A DNA stretch of 64,000 nucleotides. It comes from Plasmopara viticola (lineage: Eukaryota; Oomycota; Peronosporomycetes; Peronosporales; Peronosporaceae). Made by a program: the position numbers and the translations under genes. The notes under the pieces were generated by a model, which was not told where the DNA came from, searched no databases, and saw only the letters and a list, made by a program, of their open reading frames with translations. This document shows, piece by piece, positions 44,972-55,034 of this stretch. The stretch is taken from NCBI GenBank assembly GCA_001695595.3, contig MBPM02000033.1, positions 124,001 to 188,000 on the forward strand, given 5' to 3'. Each line of letters begins with the position of its first letter. Position 1 is the first letter of the stretch.

Positions 44972-47080
44972 TTAACCAGTTTGATGCCAACAAGACTTGT
45001 AGCGGTCCAATCGATGCAACGTCAACCGCTCTTGCTTTTCAATTTTGGCACTCCTACCGTCGTCAATCAAGTTGTCTGCGCTGATATCGTCTAGACTCGT
45101 CATTGCATCTTCCTCTTCCAGCCCCGTCGTCATCATTTCTTCATCCCCTTCAGAAGTCCCGCTTTCATCTAATAAATTTATATAATATCGGCGTAGCAGC
45201 TCTTGAATCGCCATTGCTTTATCAGCGAGCCCCAAGCATTTGTACGCTTCAAGTGCCGTCCGAAGCATAAACTGGCGTCTTAAAACTCGTCTTTGCTCAC
45301 CGTCTAATGACGAAAAATCCTCAAAGAGCATGACTACTTCCTTATATCTATGCAGCTGAAGGTTTGCTGCCATTCCCATTTCTGTAACTGCAATACCCAG
45401 AGGGATGTGCTTGTTTAGACGCAATGAACGCACCATGGCAGACACGCGCTCGAAATCGTTAGTAAGTCCTGATCGATAGTAGTAGGCCACCACCTGCTCT
45501 AACGCTGCGTACTTGATTGGCATGCAGTTATTTAACGCATACACACATAGACTATCAATCATATCAGCACGATCGGCGCGAACACTGGCAATTACTGCTT
45601 CACACAATGTAAATTTATTCCACTCCAAAGAGCATGAGAATCGTGAGAAAAAATTGTGCAGGTCATCTGCAGACTGGACTTGAAATCGAACATCCCCATC
45701 TTTTTCAGCGTTCTTGTCGTCATCAACACAGTTCAAAGACGGCGGTTTCAGGATGAGTGCGCGAATTAAAGGGCAGACAGAATGGTGACTGACGGGAATT
45801 TTGTGCTGGTTCATAATCTTCAAAATCTTACACGCCACGCTAAGACGTTCACAGCGAGTGTCAGACGTTGCTGATGCAACTTGCTGCTTCAAAAGATACT
45901 TGGAAACTCGTTCTTTAAGGTCACGGCTTGCTCCTCTTGAAGCAATCAGATTGCGGTACATTTCCATTAGCATTTCGTCTTCTCCTAGATGACTCAATTG
46001 CTGCAAGCAAATGTCGAATCGAAACTCAGTGAAGATAGACATAGGTGTGTCAGGTGGGTGGCTGTAAAATTTCATCGCCCGTTCGGATGCACCACAAGCT
46101 GCAGCAGTCATCATGATCATCGGCAAGAGTGACAATGGCACATTTTCACCGGGCAACTTGATCTTGATTTCTTCGCAAATGTGCAGCACGCATCCAAAAT
46201 CAGTGAAGGTTTGATCGTGCAAAAGAGCGTTAAGCACATGAAAGTAGGAAACTTTCGTCACATGAATATTACGGTGCTGCATCGTTTTAAGTAATTGTAG
46301 CGCACCAGCAGCATCACGCACATGTCCAAGCGCAACAAAGATAGATTGAGCTAGTCGTGATGTCAAAACGCTGAGATCAATTGCTTGTTGTTCCTCGTTC
46401 TTGTAACAGTACGAAAATTTTTCCACGACGTCTTGAAATCGCTGCTGCCTGTTTAGCGCCAAAGCATAGTGTTCGGAAATGACAGACCAATGCTTACGCT
46501 GACCCGCAAACTGTGGAAACTCCTCTTCCCAAATAGATACTAGTGCCTCCACTTGAGCATAGTCCCGCTGCCGGCACATGGCGTGCAGCATGCGGTCAAG
46601 CTTGCCCGTTGCGGCCTTGAGCTGTCTCCTCGCTCGCTGGTACTTCGTCTCTTTTGCAACTGATGCACGAGGATCCATCAGATCCTTTTTCATCGTTTGC
46701 AAACTGTGTCGTGCTTTTGAAAGGTCCTCCTCGGTCGGGGACACGCTGGCAATGAGCGATGGGAATTCCCCGGCTTTCGCGTCTGCTTGAAGCATCAATG
46801 GATGCTCCATGCTCTCCTTTCTGCCTTGAACTTGTTTTTTTGCTCGAAACCTTGTACCAGAAGCAGCCGAATGCTGTTGCAAACGGGCACTGAGACTAGG
46901 GAGCTCGTCTTTAAATGATCCTTTCCCTTTGTGCACCATTGACTGCGGGCCTGTCGCCGCCTCATCAACCGATTGCTCACAAGATTGAGACGTCCCCTGA
47001 AGTTGAGAAGGATGCGAAAGCCATCGACCGGTCGACGAAGAGCGCAGCCACGAGCGCCGCCACGCCACCTTTGACAGCAT
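44972..47080 (-). CDS. Mitochondrial PPR-like helical-repeat protein
   Basis: 702 residues, single exon, ATG at 47080. The N-terminus (MLSKVAWRRSWLRSSSTGRW) is rich in Arg/Ser and lacks acids, a typical mitochondrial presequence. Residues about 25-165 are low-complexity and charged. From about 170 to 640 runs an array of paired helices resembling degenerate pentatricopeptide repeats, for example HVRDAAGALQLLKTMQHRNI then HVTKVSYFHVLNALL. The C-terminus is acidic (SEGDEEMMTTGLEEEDA). PPR proteins bind organellar RNA and act in its processing, stability or translation; which RNA is unknown. It is divergently paired with another PPR-like gene, with only about 78 bp between start codons, so the two probably share a promoter region. 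Confidence 0.7.
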   Translation of the reverse strand: MLSKVAWRRSWLRSSSTGRWLSHPSQLQGTSQSCEQSVDEAATGPQSMVHKGKGSFKDELPSLSARLQQHSAASGTRFRAKKQVQGRKESMEHPLMLQADAKAGEFPSLIASVSPTEEDLSKARHSLQTMKKDLMDPRASVAKETKYQRARRQLKAATGKLDRMLHAMCRQRDYAQVEALVSIWEEEFPQFAGQRKHWSVISEHYALALNRQQRFQDVVEKFSYCYKNEEQQAIDLSVLTSRLAQSIFVALGHVRDAAGALQLLKTMQHRNIHVTKVSYFHVLNALLHDQTFTDFGCVLHICEEIKIKLPGENVPLSLLPMIMMTAAACGASERAMKFYSHPPDTPMSIFTEFRFDICLQQLSHLGEDEMLMEMYRNLIASRGASRDLKERVSKYLLKQQVASATSDTRCERLSVACKILKIMNQHKIPVSHHSVCPLIRALILKPPSLNCVDDDKNAEKDGDVRFQVQSADDLHNFFSRFSCSLEWNKFTLCEAVIASVRADRADMIDSLCVYALNNCMPIKYAALEQVVAYYYRSGLTNDFERVSAMVRSLRLNKHIPLGIAVTEMGMAANLQLHRYKEVVMLFEDFSSLDGEQRRVLRRQFMLRTALEAYKCLGLADKAMAIQELLRRYYINLLDESGTSEGDEEMMTTGLEEEDAMTSLDDISADNLIDDGRSAKIEKQERLTLHRLDRYKSCWHQTG

Positions 47081-47158
47081 TAATCTAGTGTGTGGCTGTG
47101 TTTACTTACAAACACGCTATGATTTATACTCGTTTTTTAATTGCATACGTGATAAAAT
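47081..47158. promoter_or_regulatory. Short shared divergent promoter region
   Basis: 78 bp lie between the ATG of the minus-strand PPR-like gene (47080) and the proposed ATG of the plus-strand PPR-like gene (47159). Any promoter and both 5' leaders must overlap here or reach into coding sequence. No specific element was identified. Confidence 0.5.
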
Positions 47159-49401
47159 ATGCTTAAGCCTCGACCGCGTAGCTTGGCACTGCTGGCGCGG
47201 GCAATCCGACACTCGCAAATGGGTCCTAGTCATCCAACCTACTTGCGTATGCCGAACAGTTATCATAACTCGATCGACATTCATCGGGGCTTGTCATTTG
47301 TGCCTCAGACCGTTTGGACGGCAAGCAGAAGCTGAAAACGGTGCCATCTTTCGCCATCGCTGCCGCTTTTGAGGGCCACGAGGACGTAAAAGAAGAAAAC
47401 GACGACCTTAATACTTGTTATGGACACAATGACAACTTTGAAGACCCCACGGTTGAACGTGAGCGCGCACTAAGTGAGCAATTTCGTCGTGGCATAGAGA
47501 AAAAGCTGCTATGGATGCAGTCGCTGGCCACTCAGAAGCTCTACGCGGCTATCGTCAAGTGCGTGGCAGACTGTTATGCGCCTCTTTACTCCGTCATGGG
47601 CTTAGAGAGTAAGTGCCCGTTGTTGGTGGTGGCCAGGAACGAGGCCAAGGGCGAGCACGACCTTGAGACGGAGTACCAACCTCTGCGCTTTGATGACATG
47701 CTGACTAAATTCACGGAACAGGAGGCACTGGCCCTTTTGGTCACTTCAAAGCAGCCTATGATGGCGCTAGCTATCGTAGAGCACCGAAACAAACTTGCCC
47801 AAGAGCTTGTAAGACGTTCGGAAGCAGGAATTGGCGTCGTGCTTCCATGTACAAATGTCATGAAGGATGAAAACGTTGTGATTCTCGACAGGCACTTCCG
47901 CATGTTCTATTCATGGGCGATGAGTGCATACTCTTTGTGCGGTCAGGATTACTACCAAAAAGTGTTTGACATGTACAAGCAGGCACAAGAAGCAGGAGTT
48001 TATGTCACGGCGAACATGAATGTCCAGTACTTGTCGGTATTGATCACACAGAAACGTTTCGATCAAGTTTTCAATTTCTACGAGTCGGTCACCCGGGACA
48101 ATTTGCCTTCCTCTGTCTACTTCTACAGGCAATTGCTTCTCGCGGTCTCTATGACCCATAAAATCGAGCTTTTGGACGCAGTTTTGGAAGATATGCGCGT
48201 TAAGGGCTTTAAGTTACGTGCTGTTGACTATTTGCGTGCCATTTGTACGTATGACAATGAATACTATTTTCAACCAAGGATTAATCGTCAAAAAAGTCGC
48301 TATGAAGGCAGAAAGGAGGAGGCTGAAGTGGTTTTAGCGATCCCAAGAGATTCGTACGACATGTGCTCAAAGCGGATTTGGGACCAAGAGAATTACCCAG
48401 AGCAGGAAGATAAGCTATTTGAAGCTGCCCAGAACGTACTTGCGCTTTTCGATGCGATGGTTGATATCGATGGACTTGAACCGCGGGAAGTATATTTGTT
48501 TCCACGAGTGATCACGGCGGCTGTGTGCGCAAATGAATGCGAACGTGTGCCAGAACTACTGGCTCTTCATGATAAGTATGCTGACGGTCCCCTCCATGAT
48601 GCAGGTGTCCGCATGGCTGTCAATGCTTTTTTGTTGCTGGATAAATACGAGGAGGCGTGGGAATTTATCCGGGCAACAAATTCACACCTTTATCCCCACC
48701 GCTTTGCCCTAGTGGCCAACATTTTCAATTACTTGTGCAAAAAGAAACGCGGTAAGGACATACTCGCACTTATGCGTAATGTGGACAAACTGGACCTGCG
48801 GGGCGTTTTTACTCTTTCCTTGATAAAGAAGTTAATTCCTGCGCTTTGCAGTAGCCTTGAAAGTGTTGGAGATGATGATTTACTGGCAATTATGGCTCAA
48901 TTCGATGCTGTCTTCCGCTTGTCCAAAAGCGAACATTCTTTAAATGTATTTCTTCGTGAATGCTGTCACAATAGACGACTTGCGGTTGTGAAAGCTATGC
49001 TGAAATTGTGGCTGACTACTTCCAACAATCAGCGTCCGCTAAAAGGAGCCGTGGGTCTCAAACTTCTCGAGACATTTGAAAGTGAATCTGAATGGAAATT
49101 TATGGCTGAAGTATTCGAAATGATCGATTTCTCCCAGGCAAAAAATGAAGACCATCGCAAGGCAATATTGGATTACATTTCGCGCGCTTACGACGCTCTT
49201 GGTCAATCTGGACGTGTTAAGCGAGCGCAGCACATACTGACTATAACAGAAACGCGCCAGAAACAAGGGCAACATCGTTCGACAAAGCAGCAGAAGAAAG
49301 GTGTATCGAGACGTTCGAATCGTTTAAAAACTATACGAAATGTTCCTGTCGATTCGAGAGCAAAGACACTTCACGGTATCCCCGTTATCTCCTCTTCATA
49401 A
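47159..49401 (+). CDS. Second mitochondrial PPR-like protein, probably two exons
   Basis: The main open frame has no ATG until deep inside the conserved region, so an upstream exon is needed. ATG at 47159 opens MLKPRPRSLALLARAIRHSQ, an Arg-rich presequence-like leader. A 62-bp intron (47247-47308, GTATGC donor, GTGCCTCAG acceptor) joins it in frame to the main exon (47309-49401), giving 726 residues. From about residue 195, paired helices resemble PPR units: DYYQKVFDMYKQAQEAGVYV, then VQYLSVLITQKRFDQVFNFY, and VLALFDAMVDIDGLEPREVY further on. The C-terminal ~50 residues are strongly basic (RQKQGQHRSTKQQKKG), suited to RNA contact. It is divergent from the neighbouring PPR-like gene. The exon 1 and intron model is inference from splice signals and frame. 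Confidence 0.68.
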
Positions 49402-49828
49402 ATAGCAAGATTAACCTACCGATGCGAATTGACTATAAATTGGTTTGGTAAAGTCTGTTAATGCCAATTTTGGGTGCTCTTTCAAACTTTTTGAGCGTTC
49501 TTTTTAGTGACTCAATTTTGTTAATCTTCCATACTCGCTTAACATTCGAGCCGCCGCGCTTTACTAATTACTTTACATTTGTATTTTGGCTTATGCTCTT
49601 CGAATGTCAGTCTTAACTAAGCGTCTCGCCTGGGCTCTCTGTGTAGTAAGTATATGTAAAGCAGTAGCAAATAAAGCGACAAATGAAGTTGCTGAGCCCC
49701 ATCTAAATCATTAAGAAGCTACTTCATAGGTAGTCAAGGCCGAAAAGCATGCATTAGGAGGGGGATATATGCTATCCATCACACTTTGACTTTAATTCGA
49801 AAAGTCGGTTTGGTCATAAATATGACCA
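49402..49828. other. 3' flank, no gene
   Basis: AT-rich sequence downstream of the PPR-like gene, up to the left target-site duplication of the SINE-like element (49818-49828). AATAAAGCG near 49669 might serve as a poly(A) signal. Confidence 0.5.
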
Positions 49829-50150
49829 TTGTATTGTATTACGTTATCGCGTTGCCAAGTTATGCACGTGCTAGGCTCAGTCTGGCTAGTCCACGGCATA
49901 GAGTGGTGTCCGCATACGTCGGGTCTCGTTCGGCGGGCAGTGCAGCCAGCACCGAGGTCGTGAGGGTCTTCCATTATTTTGTTTAACTCTGACTTGGTTA
50001 GAGCCCAGGTGGCGCCCTGGTGCTGGAGACCGTCGCGTCGAGGGTGAGACTCGTTAGAGACCTGCAGATGCCCGAGAGCACCTGCCCGAAGCGCGCGAGC
50101 ATTCAGCTCCCGCGCTTGAAAGGAATGCGTCACCCCAACCTTTTCCGTAG
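49829..50150 (-). mobile_element. SINE-like element, apparently full length
   Basis: 322 bp in minus orientation, flanked by a perfect 11-bp direct repeat TAAATATGACC (49818-49828 and 50151-50161). Its 3' tail appears on the plus strand as ATTGTATTGTATTA. Compared with the copy at 30048-30304 it has about 65 extra bp at the 5' end, running from CTACGGAAAAGGTTGGGG to GCGCTTCGGG. A frame of 149 codons across it and its flank is fortuitous. The intact target-site duplication and close similarity of the two copies indicate fairly recent transposition. Confidence 0.8.
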
Positions 50151-50314
50151 TAAATATGACCAAATAGGCAGAAAAGAGGCATTCCACGATGACAAAAGGA
50201 ATATCGATGAAGGTTACTTTGTTTGAACAAGTGCCTTGCATTTCGTGCCTAAAGCTGCTCCTACAATGCCTGCCGCAAAGACTACACCAGCACCATCCAG
50301 AAATGATTTGCCAG

Positions 50315-51167
50315 TCAAAGAGCTACTTCAGCCAATAATTCTCTGTTAAGCTTCACGGCATGGATGACGCGCTTATTGCTCTTCCTCGCACCGTTGCCCG
50401 CAATCAATTCTGTTAATCGAGCCAGGAAAATGATAAGTGACACCGTAGGCACTGCAGTGGTCACTATTTTGCCCGCTAAGGCTGCAGAGAAGTTTAAAAT
50501 AGCGAAAACATTGCTAAAAAAGTTTATCGCCCGAAAGTAAGCCCCAAAAAGTATTGGTTCTATAGACGGCAGCCAATTCAAATTATCTTCCTCTATTTCG
50601 TACAAAAAATCTTTAAATCGAACTCAAAGACAGCAAACTTTGCTACTGGGGTCAAAAATACCAAAGGATCTCAAACTATCGGTATACTCTCTACGCACAT
50701 ATAATTTGGACGTAGTGTAAAAAACCGCCATTGAATTGCTCAACAGATAAAAAACTGAAAAAAAGGAGCCTGCAGGAAATGGCCACTGCGAAAGAGGGAT
50801 GAAAGCTCTTTCATGCATCCTTTGCCAAAACAGCAGAAATTGACATTGTGATGGGATCGAATTTTGTGCACTCGCAACCGACTTTCTTTGTTCCAAAATG
50901 CCGACCAAAGTAGCGACTAGCACATTTTTCACAATAAGTTGAAAAGCTCTACGGCTGCTTGACAACATGTCTGGGTGTACGATATATGATGCTGAAATAT
51001 CTCTTACGGCGGTTAAAACGTCTAGAGATATAGTTTGAGAGTGGCTAGCTTTTTCTAAAAAGCTATGCAGCGCCACGGCGACATGGAATTGTCTGATTAC
51101 ACAATTTATTCGACCGTTACGGACTTCCGACCAGACACGAAATTAATTTACGTTTGTCGAAAACCAT
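50315..51167 (-). pseudogene. PEX11-like peroxisomal membrane protein gene, broken
   Basis: Minus-strand frame from ATG 51167 (MVFDKRKLISCLVGS). A 1-base shift near 51120 leads into VRNGRINCVIRQFHVAVAL and LHSFLEKA; then MLSSSRRAFQLIVKN, FFSVFYLLSNSMAVFYTTSK, an in-frame TGA at 50624-50626, and LNWLPSIEPILFGAYFRAIN to a hydrophobic C-terminus. The pattern GRxxxxRxxQ, then S-S-R-R/K-x-F-x-L, then amphipathic and membrane helices in about 260-280 residues matches PEX11, which tubulates peroxisome membranes during proliferation. One frameshift and one stop suggest a recently inactivated copy, or assembly errors. A SINE-like insertion lies 165 bp downstream. The family call is inference from motif spacing. 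Confidence 0.42.
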
Positions 51168-51279
51168 TTCGAGAGGATCAGTCAGTTCTGAAGATTTATT
51201 AAAGGGCTTTGATGTAATAACTTGTACGTCAACATTGACAACTGTCACATGTGGCAGAAAAGATCAAAGTCATCGGCTG

Positions 51280-51545
51280 CTTCGTAAACAGCCGCCGGTT
51301 TGAGGAGAGCTCAAAAAGTGAGGAACATTCGTCTTGGCATGCAGCACGGTCCCAAAAGAATTCAAAAGAGTGCTTTGGGCCTAGCCACCTATTTAGCGGT
51401 GGATATTTGGGTCTTCCCAAGCTTCTGTTTGATCTATCGCAAAAGCGTTGAGTGCTGCTGGGATGGCTACCACCAGAATGTCTTAAGAAACACCAAGAAA
51501 AGCATTTTACAAGCAACTGCTTTAGCTTTGTGGGAGAAAAAGTAA
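51280..51545 (+). pseudogene. Ty3/gypsy reverse transcriptase fragment
   Basis: Across two frames the plus strand reads like the end of a gypsy RT domain: GLRRAQKVRNIRL and GPKRIQKSALGLATYL in one, GGYLGLPKLLFDLSQKR in the next, then CCWDGYHQNVLRNTKKSILQ returning to the first. Intact elements have ...FLGLA-Y, YAGLAKPLxDL, W...xxFxxIKxxL in this order. Frameshifts show it is dead. It resembles the remnant at 38 kb in sequence. Confidence 0.5.
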
Positions 51546-51549
51546 TGAA

Positions 51550-52200
51550 GGGTCGCAAGTTACGCTTCTCACTACGAGATTAGTCGCACTGAAATAATTC
51601 GATGGAGTTGTTGTGAACATTTCATCTCGTTCCGATCTACGCGACTTAGGGCTGCTCGCCGTACATGACGCAACTAAGAGAAAACCTCTACTTTCAGATC
51701 TCTCATACTCTGAAGCGACTTTCAATAAAAGGCTACCTGGCTTCGTGAAATTTTGGATATACAAATTCAGCAAGGAAGCAGATGCGATCGTATTCACCCG
51801 AATATTGTTTAGGCAGCTAAAAATACAATACGAAAGGTCGAGTTCGAAAGTACGAACTAAATGAGAAATTCTTTTTTTTACGATCCTCAAAAGGCATAGG
51901 TCATCGCATTTTACTTTCTATCCTATGGCGATGTTAAAGCACCCAATATATTGTGTTAGTTCTCAGGTCAGACATCTCGATTCTCAGATCGTCGAGTAGG
52001 GTTCCTTTGTAGCGCCTTCGGTGTTACTTCTGCGCTCAACTTTCCTGTTAGACGAGCACGAATGGTCTTACTGTAGCTATAATGCCACGACGCCGTCCAA
52101 GTTAGTTAATTTGTCGCTTTTAATATCTAAATGCGTGACCCAATCCCAAACTAAATTCTTGAAAGGGTCTATGTGATAAAGTTGCTGGAGAGCACTCAAG
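51550..52200. other. Gene-poor interval, nothing recognised
   Basis: No supported gene. The 83-codon plus frame at 51613-51864 and the overlapping minus frame lack credible starts. Confidence 0.45.
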
Positions 52201-52290
52201 GAGCGCCCTTGTGTTCTAATGTTTTTCGACGCTGAAGTAAATCATCACGAGAACTTGATATGGTGCTAAAACCACGCGCATAGCCGCCAT
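52201..52290. repeat. Direct repeat, left copy
   Basis: About 90 bp sharing GAGCGC, TTGTG, TTTTTCGACGCTG and GGTGCTAAAACCACGCGCATAG with 53655-53740 in the same orientation, about 1.45 kb apart. Confidence 0.75.
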
Positions 52291-53654
52291 AAGGTCGCGT
52301 TAGCAGCATTTTTTGACGCGACCATATGCCACGCGTAGAGTGGCCACCAGAGAGACCTCGCAGCGCGCGAAGCAGATAAACGCACTAGAAGCTCTATCGC
52401 TTCCCTCAATCGAGCAAAACCAATCCGAAGGTTCTTCATCTTTCTTGTCATGCCTGCTATCCAAAGAGTGCGTTGACCTGGTGGGTGAGTCACAAATCCC
52501 ATCGCCGTTGGCGAAGCTCCGCAAGCAAATGCCACAAAGAAAGACATGTGTTACGCTATCGAATCGATCCCTGAGTGTTGCGATCAATTCCGTGGCTGAC
52601 GATTAAAATTTATAGAGAGTGAATATCGACAATCTAACTGGTCGTCGTGTCGTATCAAGTGCGTTTTTATATATGGTCATGCGAAAGGCGTTGAAGTTAT
52701 TGCATCTCAAAAGACTAAAGCTACTGAGCTTTAGGCTACGTAGATAACTCAGAATATATGTTTCTATCAAAAAGCAATATGAACCATCCGTAAAATAGTG
52801 TCATCGTCTTATGAAGCTGAGTTATTCGCAAAACTATGTCACCGGCGCTATGCTACTCAGCTATAGAGCTACGCTATTCACATTAGAAATTACATATTTA
52901 GCAACTTTGGCAGACGATGCTACCAGTGAATCCTTTAAAAGAGGTCTTAAAAACGTCATTGCTTCTACCTTTAGAGAATTATTGGTACCTTCAAACCTCA
53001 CTTACTTATCTTGAGCGTGTAAATGCCCGATAGAAATGACTTTATTTCCATTGCTCTAGCTGAAAACCTTGTTCAACCGATTTTGGTCGGCCGTATATGT
53101 GCACGAAGTTTTGCGATCTACCTCGTCCACTACCAATAGTCTAGCGTTGCAAATATCTACCTCTAAAAATTCTTTTTTATTAAGAATAGTGTGTACTTCC
53201 TATCCGAGGCATGTCCCTATTTTTCTACCGGTGATCGAATCATTTTATTTGAGCTATTGCCAGCCACCCTATCAGGCTCTCGAACAAACCGAAAGTCTAC
53301 GTTGCCGGATCCCTTCGGAACAGGCTTGTATTATGTGCTCTCAATTGCGGCCAAAAGGGGATTGTCCGCATCTCCAGCGCTTCAGTCCATTAGACTATCA
53401 GCGGGTCACGGGCAGCAAAGTATAGGGCGGAAAAACTGCCCAGCGAAGGCTATTTAGGAGAGCGAGCTACCTAAGGCTATTTCTGAACTGAATAGCCATT
53501 CGAATCGCCTCCTTCATCGTTCTGCATGAAGTTTAGAAGGTGAGTCGATTGTCACCTTGACTTTTTCAGATAGGACTTCTCCAGCAATGGGATCTTTTAC
53601 TCTCTAGATCATTTATCCATGTATGTAGTGTACACTATCCTTGCTTGCATGCTA
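52291..53654. other. Interval between two direct repeats
   Basis: No recognisable protein. Short frames at 52811-53014 and 53069-53425 are unassigned. If the flanking repeats are element ends, this would be a non-autonomous mobile element of about 1.5 kb, but no terminal signature or target duplication was found. Confidence 0.35.
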
Positions 53655-53740
53655 GAGCGCTTGTGCTCTGATTTTTTTCGACGCTGGAGGAAATTAAAAG
53701 AATATAATACGGTGCTAAAACCACGCGCATAGCCACCATG
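53655..53740. repeat. Direct repeat, right copy
   Basis: Right-hand partner of 52201-52290, ending CCACGCGCATAGCCACCAT. Similarity stops abruptly after the CCAT. Confidence 0.75.
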
Positions 53741-54797
53741 TAGATACGTTATTCATTACACACACGCACAGTATACTCGGGAAGAGAAAAGCTCACATTG
53801 GTCAATCATTTCTCATCATATTCGCTCGTGCTGGATGCGTACGACACTGGTTCCTTATCTTCACTGCTCAAACTCTGCCAACAATCTAAGTTCACGGAAG
53901 CATTGTCGCACTAAACGAAATTATCCAGTACACAAAACACTCTGGTAAAGCTGATCTTCATCTAAATGCTCAGTTTTAAGCCCGACATCTACGCAAAAGA
54001 GTGCAAAGGTCACGCGCACCCACATTAGTGGCCATCTTTGGCTCCTTTAAAAACAGAAAGAAAGACTCATAGTATCTCAACGTTGAAGGTGGCATTCTTT
54101 ACGCTTAAATCATGTGTAGACGCTACCGTCGAGGATACACCTGGTGCATAAGCTCTGCTCGTTAATGACAGAACGCGATGACGCCGCTTAGCAGTAAGGA
54201 GAGCTGAAAACTTAGCTGTTGAAATCATTCGAACAGCCTGTACTGCGCATTCGACAGATGCAAAAGGTAGTATAATTTCTTGCGGAACCTTCGCAAAATT
54301 TTAGTTCGACGAATTGCCCGTGGAGGCGTAAAAAAGAATATTAAGTGCGATAGGGTCGTGAGCACTTCACACAGAAGAGGCGTGCAGAAACATACTTGAA
54401 CTCCTGGGAGTGAACTCGGGTTGTGCTTTTAATCAAAAGGTGCAATAGACTACAATATAAAAAGCTGAATTAATCCATACAACATAAAGGCGTTTTGTTC
54501 CTACTTTCAAGGAAAAATGATTGGCTTAATTTGCTAAATAAGGTCATTATCACTTTTCTAAGAATCGTTTATTAAAATATACCGGTATATTATCCTCGCG
54601 CTTGTACTAAATAAAACTCGTCAGGAGCTTCACTCATTCCGTTCTTCGAACAACCGGTAAAAAACGAAACAGAAGCTATTCATTTTTTCCACAAAAGACC
54701 AATTTTGATTACAAGCTCATACTTGATTTACATCTTATTGGAAATAGGTGAGAGTGGTTTACCACTTTTGCTTTTTTTTAAAAAAAACGTCGATTTG
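53741..54797. other. Gene-poor interval
   Basis: About 1 kb of AT-rich sequence with no supported ORF, ending at the 5' LTR of the copia element. Confidence 0.5.
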
Positions 54798-55034
54798 TGT
54801 TCAGGGATATGGGTTATATAGTAACGTACACAACCCAACCCGGTCCAATCCCAATCGCGATTCGATATAGTTTTTACTTTTACGTTTTAAGTTAAATACA
54901 ATGACTGGTTACGATAAGTAGAAGTGTTAGTCCCAATGAATCAATCCCTCCCAAGTGTCTTCGCTCCAAAAGCAAAAGGCTTCTTACTTCGCTTCTTCAG
55001 CCCTCGTTACCTTCTGGCCTCAGAAACCTTGACA
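54798..55034 (+). mobile_element. 5' LTR of a decayed Ty1/copia element
   Basis: About 237 bp, TG...CA bounded (TGTTCAGGG to CCTTGACA). It resembles 59633-59890: both contain TAACGTACACAACYCAACCCGGTCCAATC, AGAAGTAGAAGTGT-like, AGTGYCTWMGCTC and CTTCYGGCCTCA blocks in order. Directly after it, GGTTATGAGCCC resembles a primer-binding site for initiator methionine tRNA, common in copia elements. The pair has diverged considerably, so insertion was not recent. Confidence 0.75.

Noticed and set aside
47088..47372. 94-codon ORF as a separate gene upstream of the PPR-like gene
   Set aside because: It begins with GTG and is out of frame with the PPR-like exon. The ATG at 47159 in another frame gives a better first exon.
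49792..50241. 149-codon minus-strand ORF as a protein gene
   Set aside because: It lies across the SINE-like element and its flanks, and no corresponding frame is kept in the copy at 30 kb.
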